A stretch of DNA of 64,000 bases from assembly GCA_026391455.1 (NCBI GenBank), contig JAPLEH010000070.1, forward strand, positions 1-64,000. Direction: 5' to 3'. This DNA is from Bacteroidota bacterium. Its GTDB lineage: Bacteria; Bacteroidota; Bacteroidia; Chitinophagales; Chitinophagaceae. The notes under the pieces were generated by a model. It did not search any database and had not been told where the DNA came from. It worked only from the letters and a program-made list of their open reading frames with translations. This document shows positions 27,133 through 35,939 of this stretch, piece after piece (position 1 is the stretch's first letter; every line of letters starts with the position of its first letter). The position numbers and the translations under genes are program-made.

Positions 27133-29739
27133 ATGAAAAAGATTTTCAGCTTATCACTTTTTGCTGTAGCATTATTGTGGGCTGGTTCCACCATGGCACA
27201 AAAAAATATTGATGAAATCCTGAGTGATCCCAGCAATAATTATTTTGTAATAAAACAGAAAGCAGATAGCTTTTTTGCACGGGTTGGCACCGTGCGTACG
27301 GGATGGAAGCAATACAAACGCTGGGAAGCGTTTGTACGTAATAACATTCAACCCAACGGTGATATTCCTGATTTCGACAGGTTGAACCGTCAGGCATACA
27401 GCGATTTCAAAGCTAACTATCAGCGTAATGAGTTTACGGAGGCCGGAGTATCGAATTGGTTAGCAATGGGTCAATCGGATCCAACAATACAAGCGGGTGA
27501 TGCACAGAATGGCGCGGGTTCATTGCGTTGTATCGAATTTTCCGGATCCAATATATGGTCCGGTGGGGCCGGTGGTGGATTATGGTTAGGTACATTTTTA
27601 GGCGGAAGCAGTTATTCATGGGTCGCCAAAACGGATGGTGTCTCCAATCTTTCCGCACAGGATGTGGTGGTAGCTCCCACCAGTTCCAGTACTTTGTATC
27701 TTCTTACCGGAGCAGTAGGCGGTTTTTCCGGCTATCGTAGCACGGGTGTATTAAAATCAACAGATGGCGGAAATAACTGGCTGGCAACGGGGCTCACCTT
27801 CCCTGTCAGCGGAAGTGTAAAAGGCTACAAGATCGTATGCAGTGCTACGAATGCGAATGTAGTATGGGCCTGCACTACCAGCGGACTCTATCGTACTTCG
27901 GATGGTGGTACCTCCTGGAACCTGGTTACTTATTCCACCACAGTAGGAGGGGCACAGGTTTCTTTCAATGCCGAAACATTCGATCTGGAATACCAGCCGG
28001 GCAGCACTACCGTGATGTATGCCACTTCCACCAATTATTTTTATAAGAGTACAGACGGTGGCGTTACGTTTCTCCGGACAGATAATCTTGCAGCAGGTCT
28101 TCCCGCTACGGGCGACCGCATCGAAATAGGCGTAACAGCCGCCAACAGCGCATATATATACCTGTTATATGGAAACGGAACCTCCTACCAGGGCCTTTAC
28201 CGGAGCGTCAATAGCGGAAGTTCGTTTACCCTGCGCAGCAATACGCCAAATGTATTAGGCTCACAGGCATGGCGGAACATTTGTATCGACGTATCACCTA
28301 CGAATGTAAATGATATCTATGTAGGCGGTCTTGATGTGTTTAAGTCAGTGGATGGGGGAGCCTTCTGGACACAGATATCTGACTGGACATCGGCTTCCAC
28401 TACCAATTTTTGCCACGCCGATATCTTCGATCTCTATTGTGATGCCACTTATCTCTACGCCGCCACAGATGGTGGTATATATCGTATGACCCGCAGTACA
28501 GACACCTGGGTGGATATTCATCAAAATATGCAGATCGCACAAGCCTACCGGATTGGTATCGACCCCACCGCCTCTGCGGCATTCGTTACCATGGGTAATC
28601 AGGATAATGGTACCTATAAAAATTCATATGGACCCTATCTGAGTATCGGTGGGGGAGATGGGATGGAAACGGTAGTGAAACCTTCCAACACCAACGTGAT
28701 CTACCTGTCTACTCAGAATGGTAATTTCTACCGCAGTGATGACGGAGGTACCTCTAACACCTTTATCAGAAGTGGTCCCGGCAACTGGACCACACCCGCC
28801 GTATTGAGGCCGGCAAATGATAATCATATTTATCTGGGTTTTGTGAATATTGACTACAACACCACCTCCGGTGCCGGTGCATGGAGTACAATCACTACCG
28901 GTTTTGCATCCGCCATCGAATCACTGGAATTTGCACCTACCAACAGCACTATTTTGTATGCTACGGATGGAGCCACCGTAAAACGGTTTAACCTGAGTGC
29001 CGGAGTTTGGTCCGTTGGCGTTACGATCAATGGATCGCTGCCGGCTTTAAGCGGTATCACCGAACTGGCCGTGGACCCCACAGATGCGAATCATATATTG
29101 ATATCCATTGGAGGGTATACGGCTACCCAAAAAGTATATGAAACATTCAATGCCAATCTTGCATCACCAACCTGGAATCCGATTGTACGTAACCTGCCCA
29201 ATGTGCCGGTGAATTGCATTGTAATGGACAATGATGCGGCAAATACCATTTATATCGGCACTGATATTGGAGTATTTGTGACCAACGATAACCGGGTGAA
29301 CTGGCTGATGTATAACAATGGCTTGCCACAGACACGTATCTATGATCTGGAGATCAATTATGCACTGGCTACCAATCGTATTTTTGCGGGCACTTTCGGG
29401 CGCGGCGTTTTTTATGCAGAAGTATATACCGGTTGCACATCTACAACCACATTAGTAGGAGCTGTAACAGGCTTGGAATATTCTGAAGTATCGCTTTCTA
29501 TTACATCCACCCAGACCATATCCGGCGGAGACGGAACTTCGGTTGGATATAATGCAGGAAGTGTGATCACCATGAATTCGGGCTTTGAAGTAAAAGCAGG
29601 TTCCAAATTCGAAGCATATATATTGGGCTGTACGGGTGCGGGTTCACCACCCAGACCATTGCGTATGATCCCTATCAACCGGCAGGGTCAGCCGTTGCAA
29701 ACTCCGGCGAGACTTCCTTCACCGGATGGTAATGACTAG
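27133..29739 (+). CDS. Secreted beta-propeller (sortilin/BNR-like) protein C
   Basis: An 868-residue third paralogue. Signal peptide MKKIFSLSLFAVALLWAGSTMAQ; helical N-terminal region with KQYKRWEAFVRNNIQPNGDIPDFDRLNR; then VSNWLAMGQSDPTIQ. The propeller blades include KSTDGGNNW, RTSDGGTSW and KSTDGGVTF; KSVDGGAFW is another. The C-terminal module (GCTSTTTLVGAVTG to MNSGFEVKAGSKFEAYILGC) is the same as in A and B. The blades are more divergent than between A and B. It ends 5 bases from the convergent PIG-L gene, with no obvious terminator between them. Confidence 0.75.
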   Translation: MKKIFSLSLFAVALLWAGSTMAQKNIDEILSDPSNNYFVIKQKADSFFARVGTVRTGWKQYKRWEAFVRNNIQPNGDIPDFDRLNRQAYSDFKANYQRNEFTEAGVSNWLAMGQSDPTIQAGDAQNGAGSLRCIEFSGSNIWSGGAGGGLWLGTFLGGSSYSWVAKTDGVSNLSAQDVVVAPTSSSTLYLLTGAVGGFSGYRSTGVLKSTDGGNNWLATGLTFPVSGSVKGYKIVCSATNANVVWACTTSGLYRTSDGGTSWNLVTYSTTVGGAQVSFNAETFDLEYQPGSTTVMYATSTNYFYKSTDGGVTFLRTDNLAAGLPATGDRIEIGVTAANSAYIYLLYGNGTSYQGLYRSVNSGSSFTLRSNTPNVLGSQAWRNICIDVSPTNVNDIYVGGLDVFKSVDGGAFWTQISDWTSASTTNFCHADIFDLYCDATYLYAATDGGIYRMTRSTDTWVDIHQNMQIAQAYRIGIDPTASAAFVTMGNQDNGTYKNSYGPYLSIGGGDGMETVVKPSNTNVIYLSTQNGNFYRSDDGGTSNTFIRSGPGNWTTPAVLRPANDNHIYLGFVNIDYNTTSGAGAWSTITTGFASAIESLEFAPTNSTILYATDGATVKRFNLSAGVWSVGVTINGSLPALSGITELAVDPTDANHILISIGGYTATQKVYETFNANLASPTWNPIVRNLPNVPVNCIVMDNDAANTIYIGTDIGVFVTNDNRVNWLMYNNGLPQTRIYDLEINYALATNRIFAGTFGRGVFYAEVYTGCTSTTTLVGAVTGLEYSEVSLSITSTQTISGGDGTSVGYNAGSVITMNSGFEVKAGSKFEAYILGCTGAGSPPRPLRMIPINRQGQPLQTPARLPSPDGND

Positions 29740-29744
29740 GTGTA

Positions 29745-30377
29745 TCAATTAATGATTCTGTATAATTCGAATGCCTCTGCAAATGAAGCGTTGCATTGCA
29801 CACCTCTTACTTTGGCGAGTGAGCGGACAAAATCTTCCTGCATATAATTGCGGTGTGCCTGCGATGCATAGGCCTGAAGGGCCTGTATCTTTTTCTGCAA
29901 GGGTGCTTCCTCTATGCGATTAAAATACTGACAGGAGAAACTGAAATTATTCCAGGGCAATTCATAACCTGCCAGCGAACAATGTTTGAATGCACGCAAC
30001 CCCTCCTGGTGAATGACCTGATGGTCCTGGTGCAGATCGGAAGAGGAGGGGATAAATACCAGATCAGGCCCTAGTTGTTTTTGTAACGTTACCAACTCTT
30101 CGAGTATTGCCTGACGGGCTTGCGAAAATTCCCTTACCTCAAAGTTGTACAGGAAAAGATGTTCCGTGGGAATGCCGAGTATGGCTGTTGCTTTCCGGCA
30201 CTCCATCGCCAGTGTATCAGATGGCAGATGTGCAGGCAGTGATTTTTCGCATAAACTGAAAGCAGCATAATACACGTCAAGGCCTGCTGCACAAAATTGC
30301 GCTATACTGCCACCGCAACCGAGTTCACCATCATCCGTATGGGGTGCAAGTATCAGTATTTTTTTGGGGTTCAGCAT
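29745..30377 (-). CDS. PIG-L family deacetylase
   Basis: A 210-residue LmbE-type metal-dependent deacetylase. The zinc site is visible as APHTDDGELGCGG near the N-terminus and HQDHQVIHQEGLRAF further on. The family removes acetyl groups from N-acetylglucosamine conjugates and other amides; the substrate is unknown here. The ATG at 30377 (MLNPKKILILAPHTDD) fits the family start. An upstream in-frame ATG at 30446 would add 23 residues and cannot be excluded. It is divergent from the hydrolase gene at 30497. Confidence 0.85.
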   Translation of the reverse strand: MLNPKKILILAPHTDDGELGCGGSIAQFCAAGLDVYYAAFSLCEKSLPAHLPSDTLAMECRKATAILGIPTEHLFLYNFEVREFSQARQAILEELVTLQKQLGPDLVFIPSSSDLHQDHQVIHQEGLRAFKHCSLAGYELPWNNFSFSCQYFNRIEEAPLQKKIQALQAYASQAHRNYMQEDFVRSLAKVRGVQCNASFAEAFELYRIIN

Positions 30378-30496
30378 CCGAGCTTCAAAAATAGCAGTAA
30401 TATTCCGGGAATCAAAGGAGGATCCAGCCACATTAATTTGCAGCATACTGTTCGCAGGTACAGGTAAAATTGTAACTTTTACAAAAATAATTGACC

Positions 30497-31534
30497 ATGC
30501 GATCAGTTTTTCCTGCGTTAATGCTATTCCTGCTTTTTTCGGGTTGCAAGAATGAAAAAAATACTTCCGGCAGTGGTGGTAATATGCCGGTAGCTGCTTA
30601 TTTCAACTACGGCGATAGTGGGGTACAAAGCGCCGGGGTACGCCTGATTCCCATCGAAACGCCAGCGGGTAAATTTAAAGTATGGACCAAACGATTTGGT
30701 ACTAATCCACGTATCAAAATTTTACTATTACATGGCGGCCCTGCCATGACGCATGAGTACATGGAATGTTTTGAAAGTTTTTTCCCCAAAGAAGGATTTG
30801 AATTTTATGAGTACGATCAGTTGGGTTCTTACTACAGCGACCAACCCAAAGACTCCAGCCTGTGGACGACAGCGCGGTTTGTGGAAGAAGTGGAACAGGT
30901 GCGCAAAGCCATAGGGGCAGACTCCACTAATTTTTATGTATTGGGCAATTCCTGGGGCGGTATTCTCGCCATGGAGTATGCACTGAAATACCAGCAGCAC
31001 CTCAAAGGGCTTATTGTAGCTAATATGGTGGCCAGTACACCGGAGTATGGAAAGTATGCGGATGAAGTACTTGCCAAACAAATGCCTTCGGAGGTGCTGG
31101 CTGAGATCAGGGATATAGAAGCAAAAAAGGATTTCAGCAATCCCCGATACATGGAATTGCTGATACCGCATTTTTACCATGAACATCTTTGCCGGCTGAA
31201 AGAATGGCCGGATGGTTTTAACCGGACCATGAAACATGCGAATGGTGAAATCTATACCCTCATGCAGGGCCCTTCGGAATTTGGCATTGCTGGCCGCCTC
31301 GCCACCTGGGATATAAAAGCGAGACTGAAAGAAATTAAAGTGCCCACCCTCATGGTGGGTGCCAAACATGATACGATGGACCCTGAAGCGATGAAAGAAC
31401 AAAGTACATTGGTGCAACGGGGCCGGTATCTTTTTTGTCCGGATGGTAGCCACCTCGCTATGTGGGACGACCAGCAGGTCTTTATGAATGGCGTTATCCG
31501 GTTTATCAAAGAGGTGGATGAAGGGAAGTTTTGA
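30497..31534 (+). CDS. Proline iminopeptidase-like alpha/beta hydrolase lipoprotein
   Basis: A 345-residue protein with a lipoprotein signal (MRSVFPALMLFLLFSGC). An alpha/beta hydrolase domain of peptidase family S33 follows. It shows LLLHGGPAMTHEY (oxyanion HGGP motif typical of prolyl aminopeptidases), the nucleophile elbow GNSWGG, Asp in VGAKHDTMDP and His in PDGSHLAMWDD, so the triad is complete. It probably releases N-terminal proline from peptides at the cell envelope. The first ATG is at 30497; a TTG two codons earlier is also in frame. Confidence 0.85.
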   Translation: MRSVFPALMLFLLFSGCKNEKNTSGSGGNMPVAAYFNYGDSGVQSAGVRLIPIETPAGKFKVWTKRFGTNPRIKILLLHGGPAMTHEYMECFESFFPKEGFEFYEYDQLGSYYSDQPKDSSLWTTARFVEEVEQVRKAIGADSTNFYVLGNSWGGILAMEYALKYQQHLKGLIVANMVASTPEYGKYADEVLAKQMPSEVLAEIRDIEAKKDFSNPRYMELLIPHFYHEHLCRLKEWPDGFNRTMKHANGEIYTLMQGPSEFGIAGRLATWDIKARLKEIKVPTLMVGAKHDTMDPEAMKEQSTLVQRGRYLFCPDGSHLAMWDDQQVFMNGVIRFIKEVDEGKF

Positions 31535-31628
31535 TTTTTAATAGCAGGAAGTTAGCATCATTTTTCGCAGTGCTGTTATAACCTGAATCAAAACAGGTTC
31601 AAGAATAATGAACAACTAATATCAGTAT

Positions 31629-32516
31629 ATGCTCAGAAACGGAATATTCATCAGTTATGCAGAGCCTGATCTGAAATGGGTAACCACTTTGCAAACATTT
31701 CTTCGCCCCTATACCAGAGACGAAAAAATGGAAGTGATTGGGCCCGGAGCAATTCAGGCTGGCCTGAGCCGGGAGCAACAAGTGGTAGCTAAGTTGCAGC
31801 AATGCCGCGTGGTGATCTTGCTGGTTTCGCCGGAATATTTGGCTAACGACGATATCATAAAAAAGGATTTGCCGGCTATTATAAAGGAACAGCAAACGGG
31901 CGAACTGATCGTATTCCCGATTGCAGTCAGCCATTCCGCCTACTCCATGGTGGGCATCAATCAATTTCCTTCGCCACATGATCTTGACCAGCCACTCGAC
32001 GTGATGGATAAACCGGAAAGGCAAAAAGTACTTTTACAGATCACGAACCGTATCGTGAATGCGATGGGCATTAATGCATTGGGGAATATGTTCAAGATCA
32101 TTGATGATTTTGTACCCAGGCAACAGGCATTTATAGAAGACAGAGAACCGGATCCGGTGCCACCGGTATTTTCGGCCATTGCCAAACAGGAGGAGGAAAA
32201 GATTGAATTGAAAAACAATGGCAATTATGTATTTGAAACGATTACAGCTGCTGAATTCGATTCGCTTGACAAAGACTCCAAAATACTGATACGGACCTAT
32301 GAGACTACCATGACTTATTTATTTGAACGATGGGTGGAATTGCAGCCACAGAGTTATTCAAAGGATCCACAGGTACGGCAGGATGCGAGAGATGAAATGA
32401 GTGTATTACGGAGAGATCTTTGCCAGCAGCTTAATGCCATTTTAGATCTGCTCCACAGAATGCATAAATACCTGGATGATCATTATCACCATGTACGGCA
32501 TATTTGTTCGATATAA
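31629..32516 (+). CDS. TIR-domain protein with C-terminal helical domain
   Basis: A 295-residue cytoplasmic protein with no signal peptide. Residues 5-145 are a TIR_2-type domain: GIFISYAEPDLKW at the start, RVVILLVSPEYLAND in the core strand, and GELIVFPIAV after it. The positions usually occupied by the W-D-D motif read EVIGPG, and the catalytic Glu position has Asp80 (IIKKDLPAI), so NAD hydrolysis is doubtful. Residues 200-295 are helical, ending in a His-rich segment (HKYLDDHYHHVRHIC). No partner gene is obvious. A 6-base stem AACCTG / CAGGTT lies at 31580-31599, upstream. Confidence 0.8.
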   Translation: MLRNGIFISYAEPDLKWVTTLQTFLRPYTRDEKMEVIGPGAIQAGLSREQQVVAKLQQCRVVILLVSPEYLANDDIIKKDLPAIIKEQQTGELIVFPIAVSHSAYSMVGINQFPSPHDLDQPLDVMDKPERQKVLLQITNRIVNAMGINALGNMFKIIDDFVPRQQAFIEDREPDPVPPVFSAIAKQEEEKIELKNNGNYVFETITAAEFDSLDKDSKILIRTYETTMTYLFERWVELQPQSYSKDPQVRQDARDEMSVLRRDLCQQLNAILDLLHRMHKYLDDHYHHVRHICSI

Positions 32517-32568
32517 TCTGCAGCATTGTGGGAATGAAACTTTTTGCCAATTTATTTTAGATACAGCT

Positions 32569-33102
32569 ATGAAAAGACAATGCTTATTAACCGGATTAGT
32601 AATGCTGATAACCGGAATATGTACAGCCCAAACACCCAAAAAGACAGATGGGTATATTCAGTTGCAGTACAATCAAACTTTATACGACCGCACCATCGGA
32701 AATAATCCGTGGGGTATGGGTGCCGGTGCATTTTTTTTGTTGCGATCCAAAACTGCGTTGCGGTTAATAGCAGATGCCACAGCGGATTATATATTTATGG
32801 ATGATAAAGTACTTCGGCTCTATACTAATGATTCGCCCATACCGGTGGTAAGGGGCTCCCTGAATCTTTTTGCCGGTATAGCCATCCAACCCGCCCGGAG
32901 TTGGATGTTCAGTCTTACCGGAGGGCCATCCTTCATCAGCGGGGGAGTGCGGGCAGGAGTAAAACCTTCGATAGGGATATTCATTTCTCCCAAACGCAAA
33001 TGGGTTGGAAGGCTATCTTATTGTAATGTATTCAACAGGGAATCCATCTCGGGAAAAGACTTTGGTGTACTATCTCTGTCCATAGGAACCAGGATATTTT
33101 AA
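32569..33102 (+). CDS. Small outer-membrane beta-barrel-like protein
   Basis: A 177-residue protein. The ATG at 32569 opens a signal peptide (MKRQCLLTGLVMLITGICTAQ), and the upstream in-frame stretch overlaps the TIR gene and was discarded. Alternating strands with aromatics (LQYNQTLYDRTIG, WMFSLTGGPSFISGGVRAG) and the end LSLSIGTRIF fit a small outer-membrane barrel. The family was not recognised. Confidence 0.6.
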   Translation: MKRQCLLTGLVMLITGICTAQTPKKTDGYIQLQYNQTLYDRTIGNNPWGMGAGAFFLLRSKTALRLIADATADYIFMDDKVLRLYTNDSPIPVVRGSLNLFAGIAIQPARSWMFSLTGGPSFISGGVRAGVKPSIGIFISPKRKWVGRLSYCNVFNRESISGKDFGVLSLSIGTRIF

Positions 33103-33167
33103 TGTCCGTCTGTACAGGGGCTTTCGTTTTTTTTCGTTATATTTAGTACAAACCAAAACCAACTAAT

Positions 33168-33581
33168 ATGAAATTCATGCTTCAGTTTGCTGCTATTTGT
33201 GCTTTCCTATTTTTTTCTGCCTGTGGTAGCAATGAAAAAAAAGAATCGCCTGAGAAGGATAAACCTGCTGTCGTGAAAGAGGAGCCGGCCGCTATCGGGC
33301 CAGTGAGCAAGCTGGAAGGATCGTGGATTATCAAAAGAGCTGAAGGCGAAATGGCTGACTACAATGTAGGTACGGTATATGAATTTCAGGGCAGTAAACT
33401 TTCATTCGGTAAAGACGGGTATAAAAATCCGGGTAAATCAGATATTACCGATTCAACGTTTAGCTTTCAGGCAGATGGGAATGAATTGAAGTTTATGTAT
33501 AATTATAAATTCAAAGGCGATACCCTTATCATTGAAATGCAAAAAGGAAGCGGTCAGGTATTTTACCTTGTTAAACAATAA
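33168..33581 (+). CDS. Small lipoprotein with lipocalin-like domain
   Basis: A 137-residue lipoprotein (lipobox FSAC at about residue 19) with a Lys/Glu/Pro-rich linker. The ~90-residue beta-rich domain starts at LEGSWIIKRAEGE and has YEFQGSKLSFGKDGYKN and KFKGDTLIIEMQKGSGQVFYLVK. The pattern (L-x-G-x-W, then strands) resembles lipocalin-like DUF domains of Bacteroidota lipoproteins. Ligand unknown. Confidence 0.65.
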   Translation: MKFMLQFAAICAFLFFSACGSNEKKESPEKDKPAVVKEEPAAIGPVSKLEGSWIIKRAEGEMADYNVGTVYEFQGSKLSFGKDGYKNPGKSDITDSTFSFQADGNELKFMYNYKFKGDTLIIEMQKGSGQVFYLVKQ

Positions 33582-33632
33582 AGAATTCGTCAATCTGCGA
33601 ATAGGTGAATCAATCGAATTAAGGGGTGGTGG

Positions 33633-34103
33633 TCATATTTTTCGGTAGCGGGTGCCGATATAATCAACAAAATCAGGGGTGATACCCAATTGCCTTAAAA
33701 TTGTTTGTATTTGTGCGCGGTGATGAATGGAGTGATAATTAAGTTGCAGTGCAATATCAGCCGGTGTGGCGGCATAGGGACTGCCATCAAAGCCAATGAA
33801 TGTTACTTCAGTATTGAGTTCATCTTCCGTTTTAGACTGAATATACGTTATCCATAGTGAAAGGCTGTCTGTCCACTTGGTTATAAGTTCCTCCCATTTG
33901 TAAAGGGGTAACCACCAATCCATTTCAGTTGCTTTGGGATCCTGCACTATACGTGCCATCCATTTGTACTGGCAATTTATGAGATGGCTCAGCAGGCGAA
34001 TGATCTCTTCATTGCCTGGGACGTCTTTAATTTTTTCTATTATCTGCCGGTTAGCCTTGTCGTTGAACTGAAATGTATCTATAAGGTATTGTGCTAACTG
34101 CAT
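33633..34103 (-). CDS. DinB family protein
   Basis: A 156-residue four-helix DinB/YfiT-like protein. The metal-binding histidine pattern is present: His in LLSHLINCQYKW and the pair in NYHSIHHRAQI. Family members are thiol transferases or bacillithiol/mycothiol-dependent enzymes, or are uncharacterised. It lies downstream of the GCS2 ligase gene on the same strand, 97 bases away, and could be expressed with it. Confidence 0.82.
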   Translation of the reverse strand: MQLAQYLIDTFQFNDKANRQIIEKIKDVPGNEEIIRLLSHLINCQYKWMARIVQDPKATEMDWWLPLYKWEELITKWTDSLSLWITYIQSKTEDELNTEVTFIGFDGSPYAATPADIALQLNYHSIHHRAQIQTILRQLGITPDFVDYIGTRYRKI

Positions 34104-34200
34104 GAAAGCGGGGTAGGGTCAGGTAATTGAATGTTTTCAATGGTAAACGAGGCGGGCGAACAATATTATATCAAATGGAATTGTTCGCCCACTTCGTATT

Positions 34201-35310
34201 TTATATTCCTGCCAGATATTGTTGCTGAATATATTTCGCCACGTCTGTCAGGTTTTTACTTTCTTCAAAAATCGCCAGTTGACGGTCGGCACCGGTACCG
34301 TTTTCCAGCATTTTGTGTACATACGCAATGCGGTGACGGCTGCCGAGATGATCCAGTACAGGATCGAGGAAATCCAGCAGTTCATAAATAAGCGCTCGGG
34401 TATTCACTTCTTCTTCTTTTCCAAAGTCGATGAGGTAGCCATCCACACCATAACGGCTGGCCCGCCATTTATTTTCGTTTAAGAGTGCCCTTGAGTACTG
34501 AATAAAGTTCAGGTTCTTCGACCGCAGCATATAGATACGGGCGCATATGGCCTGAAACAGTGCTGCGATCGTGATGGTCTCATCCACCGTGAGGGGAATA
34601 TCGCATACCCTGAATTCAACGGTATTGAAGAAGGGGTGTACCCGCAGATCCCACCAGATCTTTTTGGCATTGTCGATACAATTAGTTTTGATCAGCAGCT
34701 TTACATAATTGTCATATGCTTCAATGCTGTCGAAAGCATCTGGAATACCGGTACGCGGAAACTTATCGAATACTTTCGTGCGAAACGATTTGTAACCGGT
34801 TTTTCTGCCTTCCCAGAACGGGGAGTTCGTACTGAGCGCAAATACGTGGGGGAGAAAATAACGGGTACTGTTGGCAATATGGTTGGCCATTTCCCGGTTT
34901 TCCATACCTACATGCACGTGTAATCCAAAAATAAGATTACTTCTGGCAGCTTCCTGCAGTTCGTTTACAATCTCATTGTACCGAACGTGTTCGGTAATAA
35001 GCTGGCTTTCCCAATGGCTGAAGGGATGGGTGCCGGATGCACCCATGGCAAAGCCGAGGCTGTCGGCAATACCTCCGATGGTTTTACGGAGCGTGGCTAC
35101 ATCCAGATAGGCCTCGTCTACGTCTGCGCAAATATCGGTGCCTACTTCCACCACGGCCTGGTGCATTTCCGCTTTTACTTTATCCTTAATCACTTTTTGC
35201 CCTTCCTGCACGATCTTTTGCTGATGGCTTTTGAGTTCGTAGGTGGCAGGGTCCAGTACCATGTACTCTTCTTCCACGCCGAGGGTAAAGCTTTTGTAGT
35301 TTAAATTCAT
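34201..35310 (-). CDS. Carboxylate-amine ligase (GCS2 / YbdK type)
   Basis: A 369-residue ATP-dependent ligase of the glutamate-cysteine ligase 2 family. The start FTLGVEEEYMVLDP holds the metal-binding Glu cluster. HVHVGMENRE, THPFSHWESQLITEH and the later WWDLRVHPFFNTVEFRVCD segment with the E-x-R motif are family hallmarks. It joins a carboxylate to an amine via an acyl phosphate; the YbdK-type substrate is not known. It is the last gene of a tight operon, 5 bases after the Uma2 gene, with an ATP-grasp gene upstream. Confidence 0.88.
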   Translation of the reverse strand: MNLNYKSFTLGVEEEYMVLDPATYELKSHQQKIVQEGQKVIKDKVKAEMHQAVVEVGTDICADVDEAYLDVATLRKTIGGIADSLGFAMGASGTHPFSHWESQLITEHVRYNEIVNELQEAARSNLIFGLHVHVGMENREMANHIANSTRYFLPHVFALSTNSPFWEGRKTGYKSFRTKVFDKFPRTGIPDAFDSIEAYDNYVKLLIKTNCIDNAKKIWWDLRVHPFFNTVEFRVCDIPLTVDETITIAALFQAICARIYMLRSKNLNFIQYSRALLNENKWRASRYGVDGYLIDFGKEEEVNTRALIYELLDFLDPVLDHLGSRHRIAYVHKMLENGTGADRQLAIFEESKNLTDVAKYIQQQYLAGI

Positions 35311-35315
35311 ACGAT

Positions 35316-35939
35316 TCAGTTATTGAATATTTCTGTGAGATGAATAGCAAGGCCCGGTATTGCGGTACTTTGGAGCGTATCTCCAGTGGCATACATTTTC
35401 AGGCCTTCCAGTTTTCCTTGTTCGGTCAATAGAAAAACGACGAGATTTTCTTCAGCGGGGTTGATGATCCAGTATTCCTTTACACCGGCTTCTTCATATA
35501 ATTCATGTTTTAGCTTGATCTCTTTTCTGGAGTTGCCAGGAGAAAGGATTTCAACAACCAGATCGGGAGCACCGCAGCAACCCCGTTCATCAATCTTTGT
35601 GGGATCGCAGATAACGCAAAGATCTGGTTGCACCACCGTGTTTACTTCGGTATCCTTACGTCTGTTTTTTACCGGCAGTCTTACATCAAAATGGGCTGCA
35701 AATACCTGACAGGCCCTGCCCTTTAATTGTTGTGTTGTTGCAACCAGTAAATTTCTGGATACAGCCTGATGCTTAGTACCTGGCGCAGCCAGTTTGTAAA
35801 TTCGCCCGCGGAATAACTCCAGGCTTTCTTCAAACTTCCATTGCAGGTAATCGGCATAGGTGTATTGAATGGAAGGATCGGGTTCTTCCACCACGCTGAA
35901 CTTATCTTCCTCACTGTCGTAAATGGTCAGTTTGCTCAT
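35316..35939 (-). CDS. Uma2 family (DUF820) endonuclease-like protein
   Basis: A 207-residue PD-(D/E)XK-fold protein. The family pattern is visible: QYTYADYLQW, LFRGRIYKLAAPGTKHQAVSRNLL, then VQPDLCVI, GAPDLVVEILSPGNSRKEIKLKHELYEEAGVKEYWII. The catalytic-type Asp, Glu and Lys-containing segments (PDLVVEILSP, K-x-K) are kept. Uma2 proteins are abundant in cyanobacteria and Bacteroidota; their biological role is unclear. The start overlaps the ATP-grasp stop by 4 bases (ATGA), which points to translational coupling. Confidence 0.87.
   Translation of the reverse strand: MSKLTIYDSEEDKFSVVEEPDPSIQYTYADYLQWKFEESLELFRGRIYKLAAPGTKHQAVSRNLLVATTQQLKGRACQVFAAHFDVRLPVKNRRKDTEVNTVVQPDLCVICDPTKIDERGCCGAPDLVVEILSPGNSRKEIKLKHELYEEAGVKEYWIINPAEENLVVFLLTEQGKLEGLKMYATGDTLQSTAIPGLAIHLTEIFNN

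Noticed and set aside
21316-29739. Sialidase/neuraminidase function for the propeller proteins
   Set aside because: Asp-box-like motifs occur in many propellers and the catalytic Arg triad of sialidases is not visible.
30728-31453. 241-codon minus-strand ORF
   Set aside because: It lies opposite the S33 hydrolase gene, whose catalytic triad is conserved; no family signal.
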